From Hyphomicrobium_A sp963782555 (GTDB lineage: Bacteria; Pseudomonadota; Alphaproteobacteria; Rhizobiales; Hyphomicrobiaceae), in NCBI GenBank assembly GCA_963782555.1, contig CAWAKB010000005.1:124001-188000 (forward strand): a stretch of DNA of 64,000 bases, given 5' to 3'. A program made the translations under genes and the position numbers. Within the stretch, counting starts at the first letter, position 1. Every line of letters starts with the position of its first letter. Shown piece by piece: positions 36,475 to 46,800 of this stretch. A model generated the notes under the pieces. That model saw only the letters and a program-made list of their open reading frames with translations, ran no database searches and had not been told where the DNA came from.

Positions 36475-36792
36475 ATGTTGCCGGCATCCGCTCAACCGAC
36501 CGACGTCTCGATTTGCCAGGCTTGCGGAGCCTGCTGCGCGTACTCGCGCGACTGGCCGCGTTTCACGACCGAGACGGAGGCCGAAATCGCGCGCGTCCCA
36601 GCCGAGCTCGTCGATGACGACCTCGCTCGCATCCGCTGTCATGGCGACCGCTGCTCTGCCTTGGTGGGCGAGGTCGGGGTCTCCACCGCGTGCGCGATCT
36701 ACGCCGTGCGCCCCGACGTGTGTCGCGCCTGCGAGCCGGGCGACGAGGCCTGTGCGATGGCGCGGCAGAGATTCGGGTTGGGCTTCAGCTAG
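36475..36792 (+). CDS. YkgJ-type cysteine cluster protein
   Basis: A 105-residue protein with a metal-binding cysteine cluster: ICQACGACCAYSRDWPRF, then RCHGDRCSAL, TACAIYAVRPDVCRACEPGDEAC. YkgJ-family proteins are thought to bind zinc or iron. The start ATG is 11 bases after the stop of the DUF6481 gene, so the two are likely cotranscribed. Confidence 0.85.
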   Translation: MLPASAQPTDVSICQACGACCAYSRDWPRFTTETEAEIARVPAELVDDDLARIRCHGDRCSALVGEVGVSTACAIYAVRPDVCRACEPGDEACAMARQRFGLGFS

Positions 36793-37199
36793 GCGCCGGG
36801 AGCGCCGTTGTCGACGATGGCATGTTGCAGGGCAGGCCGGTGTGGCGCCGCGCCGTAGGTGGCGTTGAGGATCATGACCTTGGCGATGCCGCTCTGGTTG
36901 TCGGACGAGCGAACAATCATGTGGTTCCAGTTGCGCAAGAGCCGTTCGAGCACGCTCTGCAGACTGCCCGACATCGTCATCGTCAGCGCGTCGCCGCTCT
37001 TGGTGTTGGCGAGCCCCGATACCTCGAAGCCATAGCGCTTTCGCAGATCCTCGAGCACGGCATCGACCTTCGCATCCTCGATGGTGACGGTGATGCTCTT
37101 GCGTGGCGCATCGCCGGCGACTTTCACGGTCGCGGCCATGAGCGCTCCCGGCGACATCAGACAACCGATCACAAAGGCTGTGAATCCCACCCGCAGCAT
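36789..37199 (-). CDS. Exported protein with an STN-like domain
   Basis: A 136-residue protein with a signal peptide (MLRVGFTAFVIGCLMSPGALMA, cleavage near AA-TV). The mature region, ITVTIEDAKVDAVLEDLRKRYGFEV to VLERLLRNWNHMIV, resembles the secretin/TonB short N-terminal (STN) fold. It stands alone, without a receptor or secretin. GGAG and AAGG lie before the ATG. The 3' ends of this gene and the YkgJ gene overlap by 3 bases. Function unknown. Confidence 0.7.
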   Translation of the reverse strand: MLRVGFTAFVIGCLMSPGALMAATVKVAGDAPRKSITVTIEDAKVDAVLEDLRKRYGFEVSGLANTKSGDALTMTMSGSLQSVLERLLRNWNHMIVRSSDNQSGIAKVMILNATYGAAPHRPALQHAIVDNGAPGA

Positions 37200-37707
37200 G
37201 ACCTTGAGCTCCTCCGACTTGCGCGTCTTTGTGTGGTGCGCAGCGCGCTAAGTCACTCTGATCTTGCAGTGTTTGGGTTGGCTTGACAAGCGGAGCGAGC
37301 GGCCGAGGTCAGTGGCATGCGGCGCGAATTATGCCCAAGGTCTCCCAGTCGTTGTCCGGGCTGATGGCCGCGTAGCTCTAAGTTTGGAGCCAAAGCCCAA
37401 AACCAATTCGCAGCGTTCCTCTACGCAGTGCAAAGCCCGGCTCCAGCTGCCGGTGCGAACCGCCGCGCCCTAACACTCATCTCCAGCATTTTGCATTGTG
37501 CGCTGCGCACTTACTGCGACGCGCGCGCACCAATTCCGTCTCTCTGCAGCAACGCGCGCGCAGTTTCCCTGTGCACGAGCAGGATCGTGCTCGTATGCGC
37601 AGGATCGTTGTAGTCGGGTTTTCCCGTTCGCCTATGAACGCACTTAGATGCGCGTTCCTCCGTATTTAGGTGCCGCGCGTCGACATAACAATATTGGAGA
37701 GGAAACA
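37200..37707. other. Intergenic region upstream of the secreted hydrolase
   Basis: 508 bases without a convincing gene. Contains small dyads, for example GTGCGC-T-GCGCAC near 37499 and CGAGCA...TGCTCG near 37576-37593. GGAGAGGAA precedes the hydrolase ATG. Confidence 0.4.
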
Positions 37708-38919
37708 ATGTCCAACAAGAACAAACGAATAGCGAGGCCAATCGCCGCTCTCGCTTTGCTCGCTGCGACGGGCAGCTGCGCGCTGGCACATGGCTCACAT
37801 CATTGGTCGCCGCCGCCCCGACAGGAGCCGATCGTGCTCTCGAATTCGGGTGGCTTCATCATCGGCGGAAAGCACTTGGAAGGGCTCAATTCGAGCGATC
37901 CTACCCGGACGCTGTCGTGCGATCACGGGTACGTCGAGTACTTCCTGCCTGAGAACCCGCGCAAGACGAGCATCGTCCTGTGGCACAGCTCCAGCGCCCA
38001 GGTTTGGCAGAACCGCTGGGACGGCGGCGAAGGCTATAAGGACAAGATGCTGCGCGCCGACTATCCCACCTACATTTGGGACGGCCCGCGCGTGGGCCGC
38101 GCCAACTGGAGCTGCGAGCCGATCACGTACACGCCGTCGGCCCGCGACCAGGGCAATTTCACCGCCTGGAAATTCGGCCCCGCGGCTCCCGCCGGACAGG
38201 TGCCGACGCCGGCGGAGTTCTACCCGGGCTCGCAGTTCCCTTACCAAAGTCCGAAGCTTGAGGAGTACTGGTGGAACGCGACTGGCGCTCGCTATAACGA
38301 GTTCGATATCGAGAAGAATATCGAGATCGAGACGGATGCGGCAGCCGTAGCGGCCAACTCCGGTAGGCTCGGTAATCAGATCGTCTACCTCACCAACTCC
38401 GCGGGTGGACTGCGCGCCATGAAGACGGTGGCCAAGACCACGGGTCACAACGTTGCGGGCATCTATACTTACGAAAGCATCGGATACGTGTTCCCCATCG
38501 GTGACCCCGAGGTCGCGGATGCGGGCATTACGCTGTGCACAAGCGACACGTTTATCTGCGCCTTCGGACCGCTCGGCGTCGATCCTGAGGACTTCAAGAA
38601 GATCGCCAGGCTCAAGATCACGTTCGCGTGGGGCGACAACCGGCCTGAAGACTACTCCCAGGTTATCTATTCCCGCCTGGAAGCCAAGCTCCTCAACGAG
38701 TACGCCGCGAGGTACCATCTTGGTGGGCACGCAGAGGTCCTCAAGCTGGCGGACCCAGTATCGCAAGGTGGTGGGGGGCTCACCGGAAGCTCGCATATCG
38801 CCTTCGCCGACATGGACAACGAGAAGGTCAAGGATCTGCTCTTCAAGTTCCTGAAGAGGAACCATCTCGACAGCTATCAGCGGTCCCAGCGTTGGGGCCA
38901 CTGGAATTGGGACCATTAA
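37708..38919 (+). CDS. Secreted alpha/beta hydrolase-like protein
   Basis: A 403-residue protein with a signal peptide (RPIAALALLAATGSCALA-HG). The body resembles large secreted esterases: GGFIIGGKHLEGL, CDHGYVEYFLP, KTSIVLWHSSSAQVWQNRW. The nucleophile motif is atypical: NSAGG in YLTNSAGGLRAMK. GSSHIAFADMDN may carry the catalytic His. Ends with a Trp/His-rich GHWNWDH. Substrate unknown. Start is strong (GGAGAGGAA, ATG). A terminator follows. Confidence 0.78.
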   Translation: MSNKNKRIARPIAALALLAATGSCALAHGSHHWSPPPRQEPIVLSNSGGFIIGGKHLEGLNSSDPTRTLSCDHGYVEYFLPENPRKTSIVLWHSSSAQVWQNRWDGGEGYKDKMLRADYPTYIWDGPRVGRANWSCEPITYTPSARDQGNFTAWKFGPAAPAGQVPTPAEFYPGSQFPYQSPKLEEYWWNATGARYNEFDIEKNIEIETDAAAVAANSGRLGNQIVYLTNSAGGLRAMKTVAKTTGHNVAGIYTYESIGYVFPIGDPEVADAGITLCTSDTFICAFGPLGVDPEDFKKIARLKITFAWGDNRPEDYSQVIYSRLEAKLLNEYAARYHLGGHAEVLKLADPVSQGGGGLTGSSHIAFADMDNEKVKDLLFKFLKRNHLDSYQRSQRWGHWNWDH

Positions 38920-38934
38920 TCGTTCCGCGGCTCC

Positions 38935-38960
38935 TCCCCCGTCCTAGTCCGGACGGGGGA
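38935..38960 (+). terminator. Hairpin after the hydrolase gene
   Basis: TCCCCCGTCC (38935-38944), loop TAGTCC, GGACGGGGGA (38951-38960): a perfect 10-bp stem 15 bases after the stop. No T-run follows. Confidence 0.5.
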
Positions 38961-38986
38961 CGGTCGTGACTATTCCCGAAAACTTG

Positions 38987-39019
38987 GCCCTGCCCGCCTT
39001 GCGCTGGCAGGGCTTTTTT
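38987..39019 (+). terminator. Rho-independent terminator
   Basis: GCCCTGCC (38987-38994), 11-base loop, GGCAGGGC (39006-39013), then six T (39014-39019). A classic intrinsic terminator that probably ends the hydrolase transcript. Confidence 0.85.
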
Positions 39020-39485
39020 CTTGCGGCATTTGGCGCAATGCGCCGATCAGGACCAGCTCCGGCGCAGGCCCGTGGTTGTGCCGCGACGGCAGCGATGTCG
39101 GCTTATCGGCCGAACAGTGAATTGTTATTCCCGCCCCACACCACGCCCTTACACTGCGTCCGCCCGCTTCAACGGCCGGGGGCGCAGACGTGCGCTGGCG
39201 GACTTGCGCGGAGCGGGCCGGCTTATGCGGCCGGGGGCCATATAGCTAGCCCTCAAGTCTTCCTGCTGCTGAGGCGAAAATCTCAGTAACGCCCTCGGGC
39301 ACCTGGATGCGCCCTTGGGGATGGCAGTAGGCGGGCGGTAAGCCTGTGCGGGGCGGCGAAGGCCGCATCCAATCTCGAACCAAAGTGAAGGACCTGACCC
39401 GCCCCGCTCCCTGGTTTCGTCCTCAAACCCTCGGGCAGGGATGCCGCGAGGCTAGAGGTGCATGCTCATTGACAATGAGATGACG
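39020..39485. other. Noncoding region between the hydrolase terminator and parE
   Basis: About 465 bases without a credible gene. A 9-bp perfect stem, GCGGGGCGG (39348-39356) with CCGCCCCGC (39399-39407), could close a 42-base loop. It does not match tRNA, SRP RNA or 6S RNA features I know. CTCATT-GAC-AATGAG occurs at 39465-39479, just after the parE stop. Confidence 0.4.
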
Positions 39486-41498
39486 TTAGATGTCGAGATC
39501 GTGCGCGAAGGCGGCGCGCTCCTGGATGAAGCGGAAGCGCGCCTCGGGCTTGGAACCCATCAGCGCGTTGATCGCCTCGGAGATGGCGCTGCGGTCCCCG
39601 TCGCCGATCTCCACGCGCAACAGCGTGCGCCGCTTGGGGTCCATGGTCGTCTCTTTGAGCTGGCTGGCGTTCATCTCGCCCAGGCCTTTGAAGCGGGAGA
39701 CTTCGACTTTCTGATTGGCCTTGAACTCGCGCGCAATCAGCTCGTCCTTGTGCTTCTCGTCGCGCGCATAAAGCGACTTTGCCCCTTGCGTCAGCTTGTA
39801 GAGCGGGGGCACGGCGAGAAAGAGGTGCCCGTTCTCGATCAGTGCCGGCATTTCCGAATAAAAGAACGTGATCAGCAGCGAGGCGATGTGGGCACCGTCG
39901 ACGTCGGCATCCGTCATCACGATCACGCGCTCATAGCGCAGATCGTCGTCGCGGTACTTCGAGCCGGTGCCGGCGCCGAGCGCCTGGATGAGATCGGCGA
40001 GCAGCTGGTTCGCCGCCAGCTTCTGCGAGGAGGCGTTGGCCACGTTGAGGATCTTGCCGCGCAAGGGCAGGATCGCCTGCGTCTCGCGGGCGCGTGCGCT
40101 CTTGGCCGAGCCGCCGGCGCTATCGCCCTCGACGATGAAGATCTCGGTGCCGGCCGCGGCCTGGATGGTGCAGTCGGCGAGCTTGCCCGGCAGGCGCAGC
40201 TTGCGCGTCGCCGACTGGCGGCCGATCTCCTTCTCGCGCTTCCTCTTGAGGCGCTCCTCTGCCTGGTCGATGGCCCACTCGAGCAGCTTCGTCGCGTTCG
40301 CCGGGCTGTCGGCGAGCCAGTGGTCGAAGGCATCGCGCACGGTGCTCTCGACGATGCGCGCGGCCTCCTGGGTGGCGAGCCGGTCCTTGGTCTGGCCCTG
40401 GAACTCGGGCTCGCGGATGAAGACGGCGAGCATGGCGGCGGCGGTGCCGAGTACGTCGTCGGCGGTGATCTGAGCGGCGCGGCGGTTGCTCGTGAGCTCG
40501 CCATAGGCGCGCAGGCCCTTCGACAGCGCCTGGCGCAGGCCGGTCTCGTGCGTGCCGCCGTCGGGCGTCGGGATGGTGTTGCAGTAGGAGCGCAAGAAGC
40601 CGTCGTCCGCGATCCAGGCAACCGCCCATTCGACCGAGCCGTGGCCGTTGGTGCCTTGGGTGCGGCCGGCAAAGATCTCCTTGGTGACGAGCGTCTGCCC
40701 CTCGATCTCGCTTGTCAGATAGTCCTTGAGGCCGCCGGGAAAATGGAACTCGGCCTTGGCCGGCGTCTCATCGGTGATCAGCGATGGATCGCAGGTCCAG
40801 CTGATCTTGACGCCGCCGAAGAGGTAGGCTTTGGAGCGCGCCATCTTGAACAGACGCGCCGGCTTGAAGGCGCAGCCTTTGCCGAAGATCTTCTCGTCCG
40901 GCTTGAAGCGGATGGTCGTGCCGCGCCGGTTCATGACGGGGCCGAGCTTTTTCAGCTTTCCTATCGGCTCGCCGCGCTTGAACTCCATGGCGTAGAGCTG
41001 CTGGCCGCGCGCGACCTCGACCTCCAGCGTCTCCGACAGCGCGTTGACGACGGACACGCCGACGCCGTGCAGGCCGCCGGACGTATTGTAGACCTTGCTC
41101 TCGAACTTGCCGCCCGAGTGCAGTGTGGTCATGATGATCTCGAGCGCGGACTTCGGCTTGTATTTTGGGTGCGGGTCGACGGGGATGCCGCGGCCGTTGT
41201 CGGTGACCGACAAAAAGCCATCCTTGTCGAACGCGACCTCGATGGAGCTGGCATGGCCCGCAACGGCCTCGTCCATGGAGTTGTCGATCACCTCGGCAAA
41301 GAGGTGGTGCAGCGCCTTCTCGTCGGTGCCGCCGATGTACATGCCGGGGCGGCGGCGCACGGGCTCGAGGCCTTCGAGCACCTCGATGTCGGCGGCCGTG
41401 TATTGGTCGGAAGCGTCTCCAGAGCGGCGGGAGCGGCCCGTCTTGTCGGTCATGAAGCTTTCGAGTGTTGAGAAGAGGTCGCGTACGGCTCCGGCCAT
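39486..41498 (-). CDS. parE: DNA topoisomerase IV subunit B
   Basis: A 670-residue type IIA topoisomerase subunit that hydrolyses ATP to decatenate chromosomes with ParC. GHKL ATPase motifs: EVIDNSMDEA, DNGRGIPV, GGLHGVGVSVVNALS. The TOPRIM region carries IVEGDSAGGSAK, PLRGKILNV and VIMTDADVDGAHI. The protein ends with the conserved GEMNASQLKETTMDPKRRTL. The length and the gyrB-type insert absence fit ParE, not GyrB. Confidence 0.95.
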   Translation of the reverse strand: MAGAVRDLFSTLESFMTDKTGRSRRSGDASDQYTAADIEVLEGLEPVRRRPGMYIGGTDEKALHHLFAEVIDNSMDEAVAGHASSIEVAFDKDGFLSVTDNGRGIPVDPHPKYKPKSALEIIMTTLHSGGKFESKVYNTSGGLHGVGVSVVNALSETLEVEVARGQQLYAMEFKRGEPIGKLKKLGPVMNRRGTTIRFKPDEKIFGKGCAFKPARLFKMARSKAYLFGGVKISWTCDPSLITDETPAKAEFHFPGGLKDYLTSEIEGQTLVTKEIFAGRTQGTNGHGSVEWAVAWIADDGFLRSYCNTIPTPDGGTHETGLRQALSKGLRAYGELTSNRRAAQITADDVLGTAAAMLAVFIREPEFQGQTKDRLATQEAARIVESTVRDAFDHWLADSPANATKLLEWAIDQAEERLKRKREKEIGRQSATRKLRLPGKLADCTIQAAAGTEIFIVEGDSAGGSAKSARARETQAILPLRGKILNVANASSQKLAANQLLADLIQALGAGTGSKYRDDDLRYERVIVMTDADVDGAHIASLLITFFYSEMPALIENGHLFLAVPPLYKLTQGAKSLYARDEKHKDELIAREFKANQKVEVSRFKGLGEMNASQLKETTMDPKRRTLLRVEIGDGDRSAISEAINALMGSKPEARFRFIQERAAFAHDLDI

Positions 41499-41715
41499 GC
41501 GTCGCGCTTTCCCGATTAGCAGGTCATGCTGCCCGGCACGGGACGCGGGGGACGAAAAGCCGCCGCCGGCAAATCTTCAAAAGGTTTGAGCCCGTGAGGT
41601 GGCACGGCCGGCCCGGCTTTGGCAAGCCCGCCGCCGCGCTGGAAGCGGTAGCGTCATTAAGCATCAGAGGTCCTGTCGCAACTTGGCCACCCGTGCTGTA
41701 GAGAATGCCGTGATC

Positions 41716-42363
41716 ATGGACCACAACTTTCCCGAGTACACGCTGGGCGAGCGCGTCGCCGACGGCTGCATTCACGCTGTTGGCGTCACGGTCAGCCTGG
41801 CCGCGGCCGCAACGCTGGTGACGCTCGCCATCCTCTATCTGCCGCCGCTGTCGACGCTGAGCATCGCGGTTTACAGCCTCGGCATGGTCGCCGTGTTCTG
41901 CTTCTCGGCCGGCTATCACCTCGTAGGGCGGCCCGGATTGAAGTCGGTCCTGCGGCGCTTTGATCACGCCGCGATTTACGTGAAGATTGCTGCAACCTAT
42001 ACGCCCTTTGCCTTGGTGAAGTTGGGAGGCGTGCTAGGATTCGGCCTGCTGGGCGCTGTGTGGGCCGTCGGCTTGTTCGGCGTCGCCGCCAAGCTGTTCT
42101 GGCCGGCGCAGCTGGTGCGCACATCCTATGTTCTCTACCTGGCGCAGGGCTGGGCCTGTGTTGCCGCCTTGGAGCCGCTGGCGCACGCTCTTCCCGGCCG
42201 GGCGCTGGTTTTGCTCATCGTGGGAGGCGTGCTCTACACGACCGGGGTCGTCTTTCATCTGTGGCGCTCGCTGCCCTATCACAACGCCATCTGGCACGGC
42301 TTCGTGCTGGTAGCCTCGGGCTGCCACTTCGCAGCCGTGGTCGATGCCGTGGCCCTGACCTAG
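41716..42363 (+). CDS. Hemolysin III/YqfA-like membrane protein (PAQR family)
   Basis: A 215-residue protein with seven predicted helices. The family motifs are GERVADGCIHAVG at the start, FSAGYHLVGRP, DHAAIYVKIAATYTPF, and LPYHNAIWHGFVLVAS near the end. The His and Asp residues form the metal site typical of PAQR proteins. Role in bacteria is unclear. The ATG at 41716 has no strong ribosome site; a GTG at 41710 is an alternative. Confidence 0.85.
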   Translation: MDHNFPEYTLGERVADGCIHAVGVTVSLAAAATLVTLAILYLPPLSTLSIAVYSLGMVAVFCFSAGYHLVGRPGLKSVLRRFDHAAIYVKIAATYTPFALVKLGGVLGFGLLGAVWAVGLFGVAAKLFWPAQLVRTSYVLYLAQGWACVAALEPLAHALPGRALVLLIVGGVLYTTGVVFHLWRSLPYHNAIWHGFVLVASGCHFAAVVDAVALT

Positions 42364-42462
42364 GGCGCCTGGCTTTGCCTTAGGGCGGCAAGGAGACTAG
42401 CCTTCCCGGCATTGATGTGCCGGCGAGTTGCTGCCGCGGTCTACGTGCACGGTCGGGTTTCC

Positions 42463-42765
42463 ATGGCTAAAGATCGTCGACCTCCTTGCTCGAGACGGCG
42501 CTTGCGCCACGCTGTGGCGGCAGCCGCGGCCGTGCTCGCCTGTCTCTTGGCGCTCCCGGCGGCGGCAGAGGAGAACGAGAAGGTCACAATCGAAGGCCTG
42601 CTCAAGGCCGGATGGCAAATCGCCGGCTATACGAGCACGCTTGATGAGCGCTCCGCCTTCATCCTTTTCAAGCATCCGAGCGAGACCTACCTCGTGCAAT
42701 GCCGCGCGGGCTACGATGTGACCCGCACCCCCCGCGTTTTCTCCAACTGCTACGAGCTGCACTAG
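42463..42765 (+). CDS. Small exported protein of unknown function
   Basis: A 100-residue protein with a basic N-terminus, hydrophobic core and AAA-EE cleavage region (VLACLLALPAAAEEN), so likely periplasmic. The mature part, EGLLKAGWQIAGYTSTLDER, has two Cys (VQCRAGYD and SNCYELH) that could form a disulfide. It shares 4 bases with the 3' end of panC on the other strand. Confidence 0.7.
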   Translation: MAKDRRPPCSRRRLRHAVAAAAAVLACLLALPAAAEENEKVTIEGLLKAGWQIAGYTSTLDERSAFILFKHPSETYLVQCRAGYDVTRTPRVFSNCYELH

Positions 42766-43706
42766 GCCGGCACGTTGTCGATGAGGCGCGTTTGCCCGAG
42801 CCATGCGGCGGCGAGCACCCGCAGCGGACGGTCGGTCCGCGCGCTCACGACTTGCAATGTGTCGGCCTCGCGCACGGCGACATAGTCGACCTTGGCGAGG
42901 CCCGCAGCTTGCAGCGCGCCCGTCGCCTCCTCGCAGATCGTGTCGAGCGCCGGAAGCTGCGGCTTGACGTTGGCAAGGCGCGGATCGGGAATGAGCGGCG
43001 CCGGCTTGGGTCGCTTTGCCGGTGCGTTGCCGCTTGCGCGTACGATCTCGGCGGCCTTGGCCGCCACGTCGGTGAGAACACGATGGAGCGCCGGAGCGAC
43101 GGCACGCTGCTCTTTGGTCAGGTAGGCGTTGCGTGAGGAGAGCGCCAGCCCGTCCGTCTCGCGCACCGTCGGCTCCGCCAGGATGCGCAGCGGCATATTG
43201 AGGTCGCGCACCATCTGACGGACGACGCAGAGCTGCTGATAGTCCTTCTCGCCGAAGAGGGCGGCGTCGGGCGTTGCCGCGTTGAACAGCTTGGCACACA
43301 CGGTCGCTACCGCGGAGAAGAAGTGCGGGCGCGAATCGGCCTCCAGCCCGAGCGCCGGCCCGCCTGGAAGGATTTGCGTGGCGAACCCTTCCGGGTACAT
43401 GTCGGCAGCCATGGGCGCCCACACGAGATGACATGGCTCGGCGGCGAGCTTGGTGAGGTCGCCCGCCTCGTCGCGCGGATAGCGGGCGAAGTCCTCGTTG
43501 GGGGCGAACTGGCTCGGGTTGATGAAGATCGAGACCAGCGTGCGGTCGGCTTCCTTGCCGGCGCGGCGTATCAGGGCCAAGTGGCCCAAGTGCAACGCTC
43601 CCATGGTGGGAACAAGCGCAACGGTCAGGCCGTCCCGGCGCCATGCGGCGATCGCCTGGCGCAAATCGGGCAGCGTGCGGACGACCTTCGGCTCCTTGCG
43701 CGTCAC
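42762..43706 (-). CDS. panC: Pantothenate synthetase (pantoate-beta-alanine ligase)
   Basis: A 314-residue enzyme that joins pantoate and beta-alanine in pantothenate/CoA synthesis. The HIGH motif is VPTMGALHLGHLALI. FINPSQFAPNEDFARYPRD, FFSAVATVCAKLFNAATPDA, FGEKDYQQL and LALSSRNAYL are all present. It is longer than the usual ~280 residues because of a Pro/Lys-rich insert (around residues 220-250: GNAPAKRPKPAPLIPD). The start is GTG. Divergent from putA. Confidence 0.94.
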   Translation of the reverse strand: MTRKEPKVVRTLPDLRQAIAAWRRDGLTVALVPTMGALHLGHLALIRRAGKEADRTLVSIFINPSQFAPNEDFARYPRDEAGDLTKLAAEPCHLVWAPMAADMYPEGFATQILPGGPALGLEADSRPHFFSAVATVCAKLFNAATPDAALFGEKDYQQLCVVRQMVRDLNMPLRILAEPTVRETDGLALSSRNAYLTKEQRAVAPALHRVLTDVAAKAAEIVRASGNAPAKRPKPAPLIPDPRLANVKPQLPALDTICEEATGALQAAGLAKVDYVAVREADTLQVVSARTDRPLRVLAAAWLGQTRLIDNVPA

Positions 43707-43881
43707 GAAAACCTCGCCTCATTTGATCCGGCGCGAAGCTCGGCCAAGCGGTGCCTCTGCGTCAAGTGCGCCCGTGCCTTAGGCCCCGGCGCTCGGGCGT
43801 GGATGGCGCCGTGCGCTTTGAGGCGCGCGGTTTCCCGATTTGCTAGAGTGTCCCCATATCGAATCGCGGGGCGGGGGCAGC

Positions 43882-46800
43882 ATGGTCGCAGTGAAGATGG
43901 CAGAGCTCAGCGAAGAGGTTAAGGTGAGGTCGCCGGTGCTTCCGCCGCGCGATGAGATTGCCGCTCACCATCTGATCGATGAGACGCGGCTTCTCGACCG
44001 CCTGATCGAGCGCGCGGTGTTCTCCGAGGAGGAGCGCCGGCGCGCCGCCGACATCGCTCGCCGTCTCGTCCACGCTGCGCGCGCCAACAAGGGCAAGCAC
44101 GCCGGCGTCGACGCCTTTATGCGCGAATATGGCCTTTCCAGCGAGGAAGGCGTCATCCTGATGTGCATCGCCGAGGCGCTGCTCAGGATTCCCGACAGCG
44201 ATACCGCCGACGAGCTCATTGCCGAGAAGATCTCGGGCGGGCGCTGGGAGCGCCATCTGGGCCACTCCGACAGCCTCTTTGTCAACGCCTCGACCTGGGC
44301 GCTTCTGCTCACCGGCCGCGTGGTCAAGCTCAAGGATGCGCACGGCGCCAATCCGATCGACGCGGTCAAGCGCCTTGTTGCGCGCTCGGGCGAGCCCGTT
44401 ATCCGCCAGGCCGTGCGCCAGGCCGTCAAGGTCCTGGGCGATCAGTTCGTGCTGGGCCGCTCGATCCGCGAGGCCCTGGCGCGTGCCGAAGGCTACCAGG
44501 CCAAAGGCTATCTCTTCTCTTACGACATGCTGGGCGAGGCCGCGAAGTCACAGAAGGATGCCGATCTCTACTACGAGCGCTACATGGCGGCGATCGATGT
44601 CGTAGGCCAATCCTCGGGTCCGTTCGCCACCATGCACCTCGATGCGCTCTACAAGCGCCCAGGCCTTTCGGTGAAGCTATCGGCGCTGCATCCCCGCTTC
44701 GAGCCCGGCAAGGAGGAGCGTCTTGCCCAGGAGCTGGCGCCGCGTCTCGTGAGCCTGGCACGCGCGGCGCGCGCGCGCGGGCTCTCCATCACCATCGACG
44801 CCGAGGAGCAGGACCGGCTCGAGCCCACGCTGGAGCTCTTCGCCGCGGCTTTCACCAATCCGGTGCTCGACAGCTGGAATGGGTTGGGGCTCGCCGTGCA
44901 GGCTTACGGCAAGCGCTCGATCCCCGTTTTGCGTTGGTTGCGGCGCCTGTCGGAGCGCACCGGCAAGCGCATTCCCGTGCGCCTCGTCAAGGGCGCCTAC
45001 TGGGACAGCGAGATCAAGTGGGCGCAGGAGCGCGGCCTCGCCGACTATCCCGTGTTCACCCGCAAGCTCAACACGGATGTGTCCTACCTTGCCTGCGTGC
45101 GCCTGCTGTTGAGCGACCCCAAGGCCTTCTACCCGCAGTTCGCCACCCACAACGCGCATGCGCTTGCCGCCGCCCATGTCGCCGGTGGACCCGCTGTGTT
45201 CGAGTTCCAGCGTCTGCACGGCATGGGCGAAGCGCTTTACGAGGAGGTTGTCGGAGAAGGCAAGCTCGGGCGCCCGTGCCGGATCTACGCGCCCGTCGGC
45301 GATCACGAGGACCTGCTCGGCTATCTCGTGCGCCGGCTGTTGGAGAACGGCGCCAACACATCGTTCGTCAATCGGCTGGCCGATGACGAGCTGCCCGTCG
45401 CCGACATCATCCGCGATCCGGTCGAGGCGGCCGAGCGCGTGCGCAGCGGCGCCACTGCGGCCGCCCCGCTGATGGCGCGCCCGCGCGAGATCTACCTGCC
45501 GCAGCGCCAAGTGGCGAGCGGCCTTGCGCTCAGCGACCCGACGGCTCGCGCCGAGCTTTATGCCCAAATGACAGCGGCCCTGGACGACACCTTCGAGGCC
45601 GGCCCCGTCATCGCTGGCAAGCCGCTGCTTGTGGGCGACACGGCGAGCCTTGTCACCTGCCCGCACGACCGGCGGGAGCGCATCGGAACCGTGCGCATCA
45701 CCACGCCGGCACAAGCCGACACCGCCATCGAAAGCGCAATGGGCGCCCACCACGCCTGGAACCGGCTCGGTGGCGCGCATCGCGCCGAGATCCTGGAGGC
45801 GGCGGCTGAACTCTTCGAGCGCGACCGCGCGCGCCTGATGGCGGTGATCGTGCGCGAGGCCGGCAAGACGCTCGAGGGTGCGCAGGGCGACGTGCGCGAG
45901 GCGGTCGATTACCTGCGCTATTACGCGATCGAGGCGCGCCGCCTGTTCGGCGAGCCCGTGCGGCTGCCCGGACCGACGGGTGAGCGCAACACGCTAATGC
46001 TCAACGGACGCGGCGTCTTCGCCTGCATCTCGCCGTGGAATTTTCCGCTGGCGATCTTCGTTGGGCAGGTTGCCGCCGCCCTTGCCGCCGGCAACACGGT
46101 CCTCGCCAAGCCCGCCGAGCAGACGCCGATCACTGCCTTCCTGGCGACGCAGCTGCTGCAAGAGGCGGGCGTGCCGGGCAACGTATTGCACCTCCTGACA
46201 GGTAGCGGCCGCCTCGGCGAGGCGCTGGTCAAGGACGTGCGCGTCAACGGCGTGTCGTTCACGGGTTCCAACGAGACGGCCTGGACCATCCAGCGCGTGC
46301 TTGCCGAGCGCCGCGCGGCGATGGTGCCGTTCATCGCCGAGACGGGCGGCCTCAACGCCATGATTGCGGATTCGAGCGCGCTCAGCGAGCAGGTGGTGCG
46401 CGATTGCGTTCGTTCCGCCTACGACAGCGCCGGCCAGCGCTGCTCGGCGGCGCGCGTGCTCTTTCTGCAGGACGACTGCGTCGAGGCGACGATCGACATG
46501 CTCGTCGGCGCCATCCAGGCGCTCGACGTCGGCGATCCGATGGACTACGCCACCGACGTCGGCCCGGTGATCGACGAGGAATCGCAGGACCGGCTCGAAG
46601 GTCACAAGATGCGCATGCAGCGGGAAGGGCGCGAGCTCGCCGACTTGGTGCTGCCCGACGATTGCCGCGAAGGCACCTATGTGACGCCTGCGGCCTACGA
46701 GATTGACAGCCTCGAGGTGCTGGCGCGCGAGGTCTTCGGTCCCATCCTCCACGTGGTGCGCTATGAGCGCGGCCACCTCGACAAGGTGATCGCCGCCATC

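Noticed and set aside
38966..39289. 107-codon open frame after the hydrolase gene
   Set aside because: It runs through an intrinsic terminator with six T residues and shows no protein-like features.
39300..39480. tRNA or SRP RNA gene
   Set aside because: The stem does not fit a cloverleaf, and the conserved SRP loop sequence is absent.
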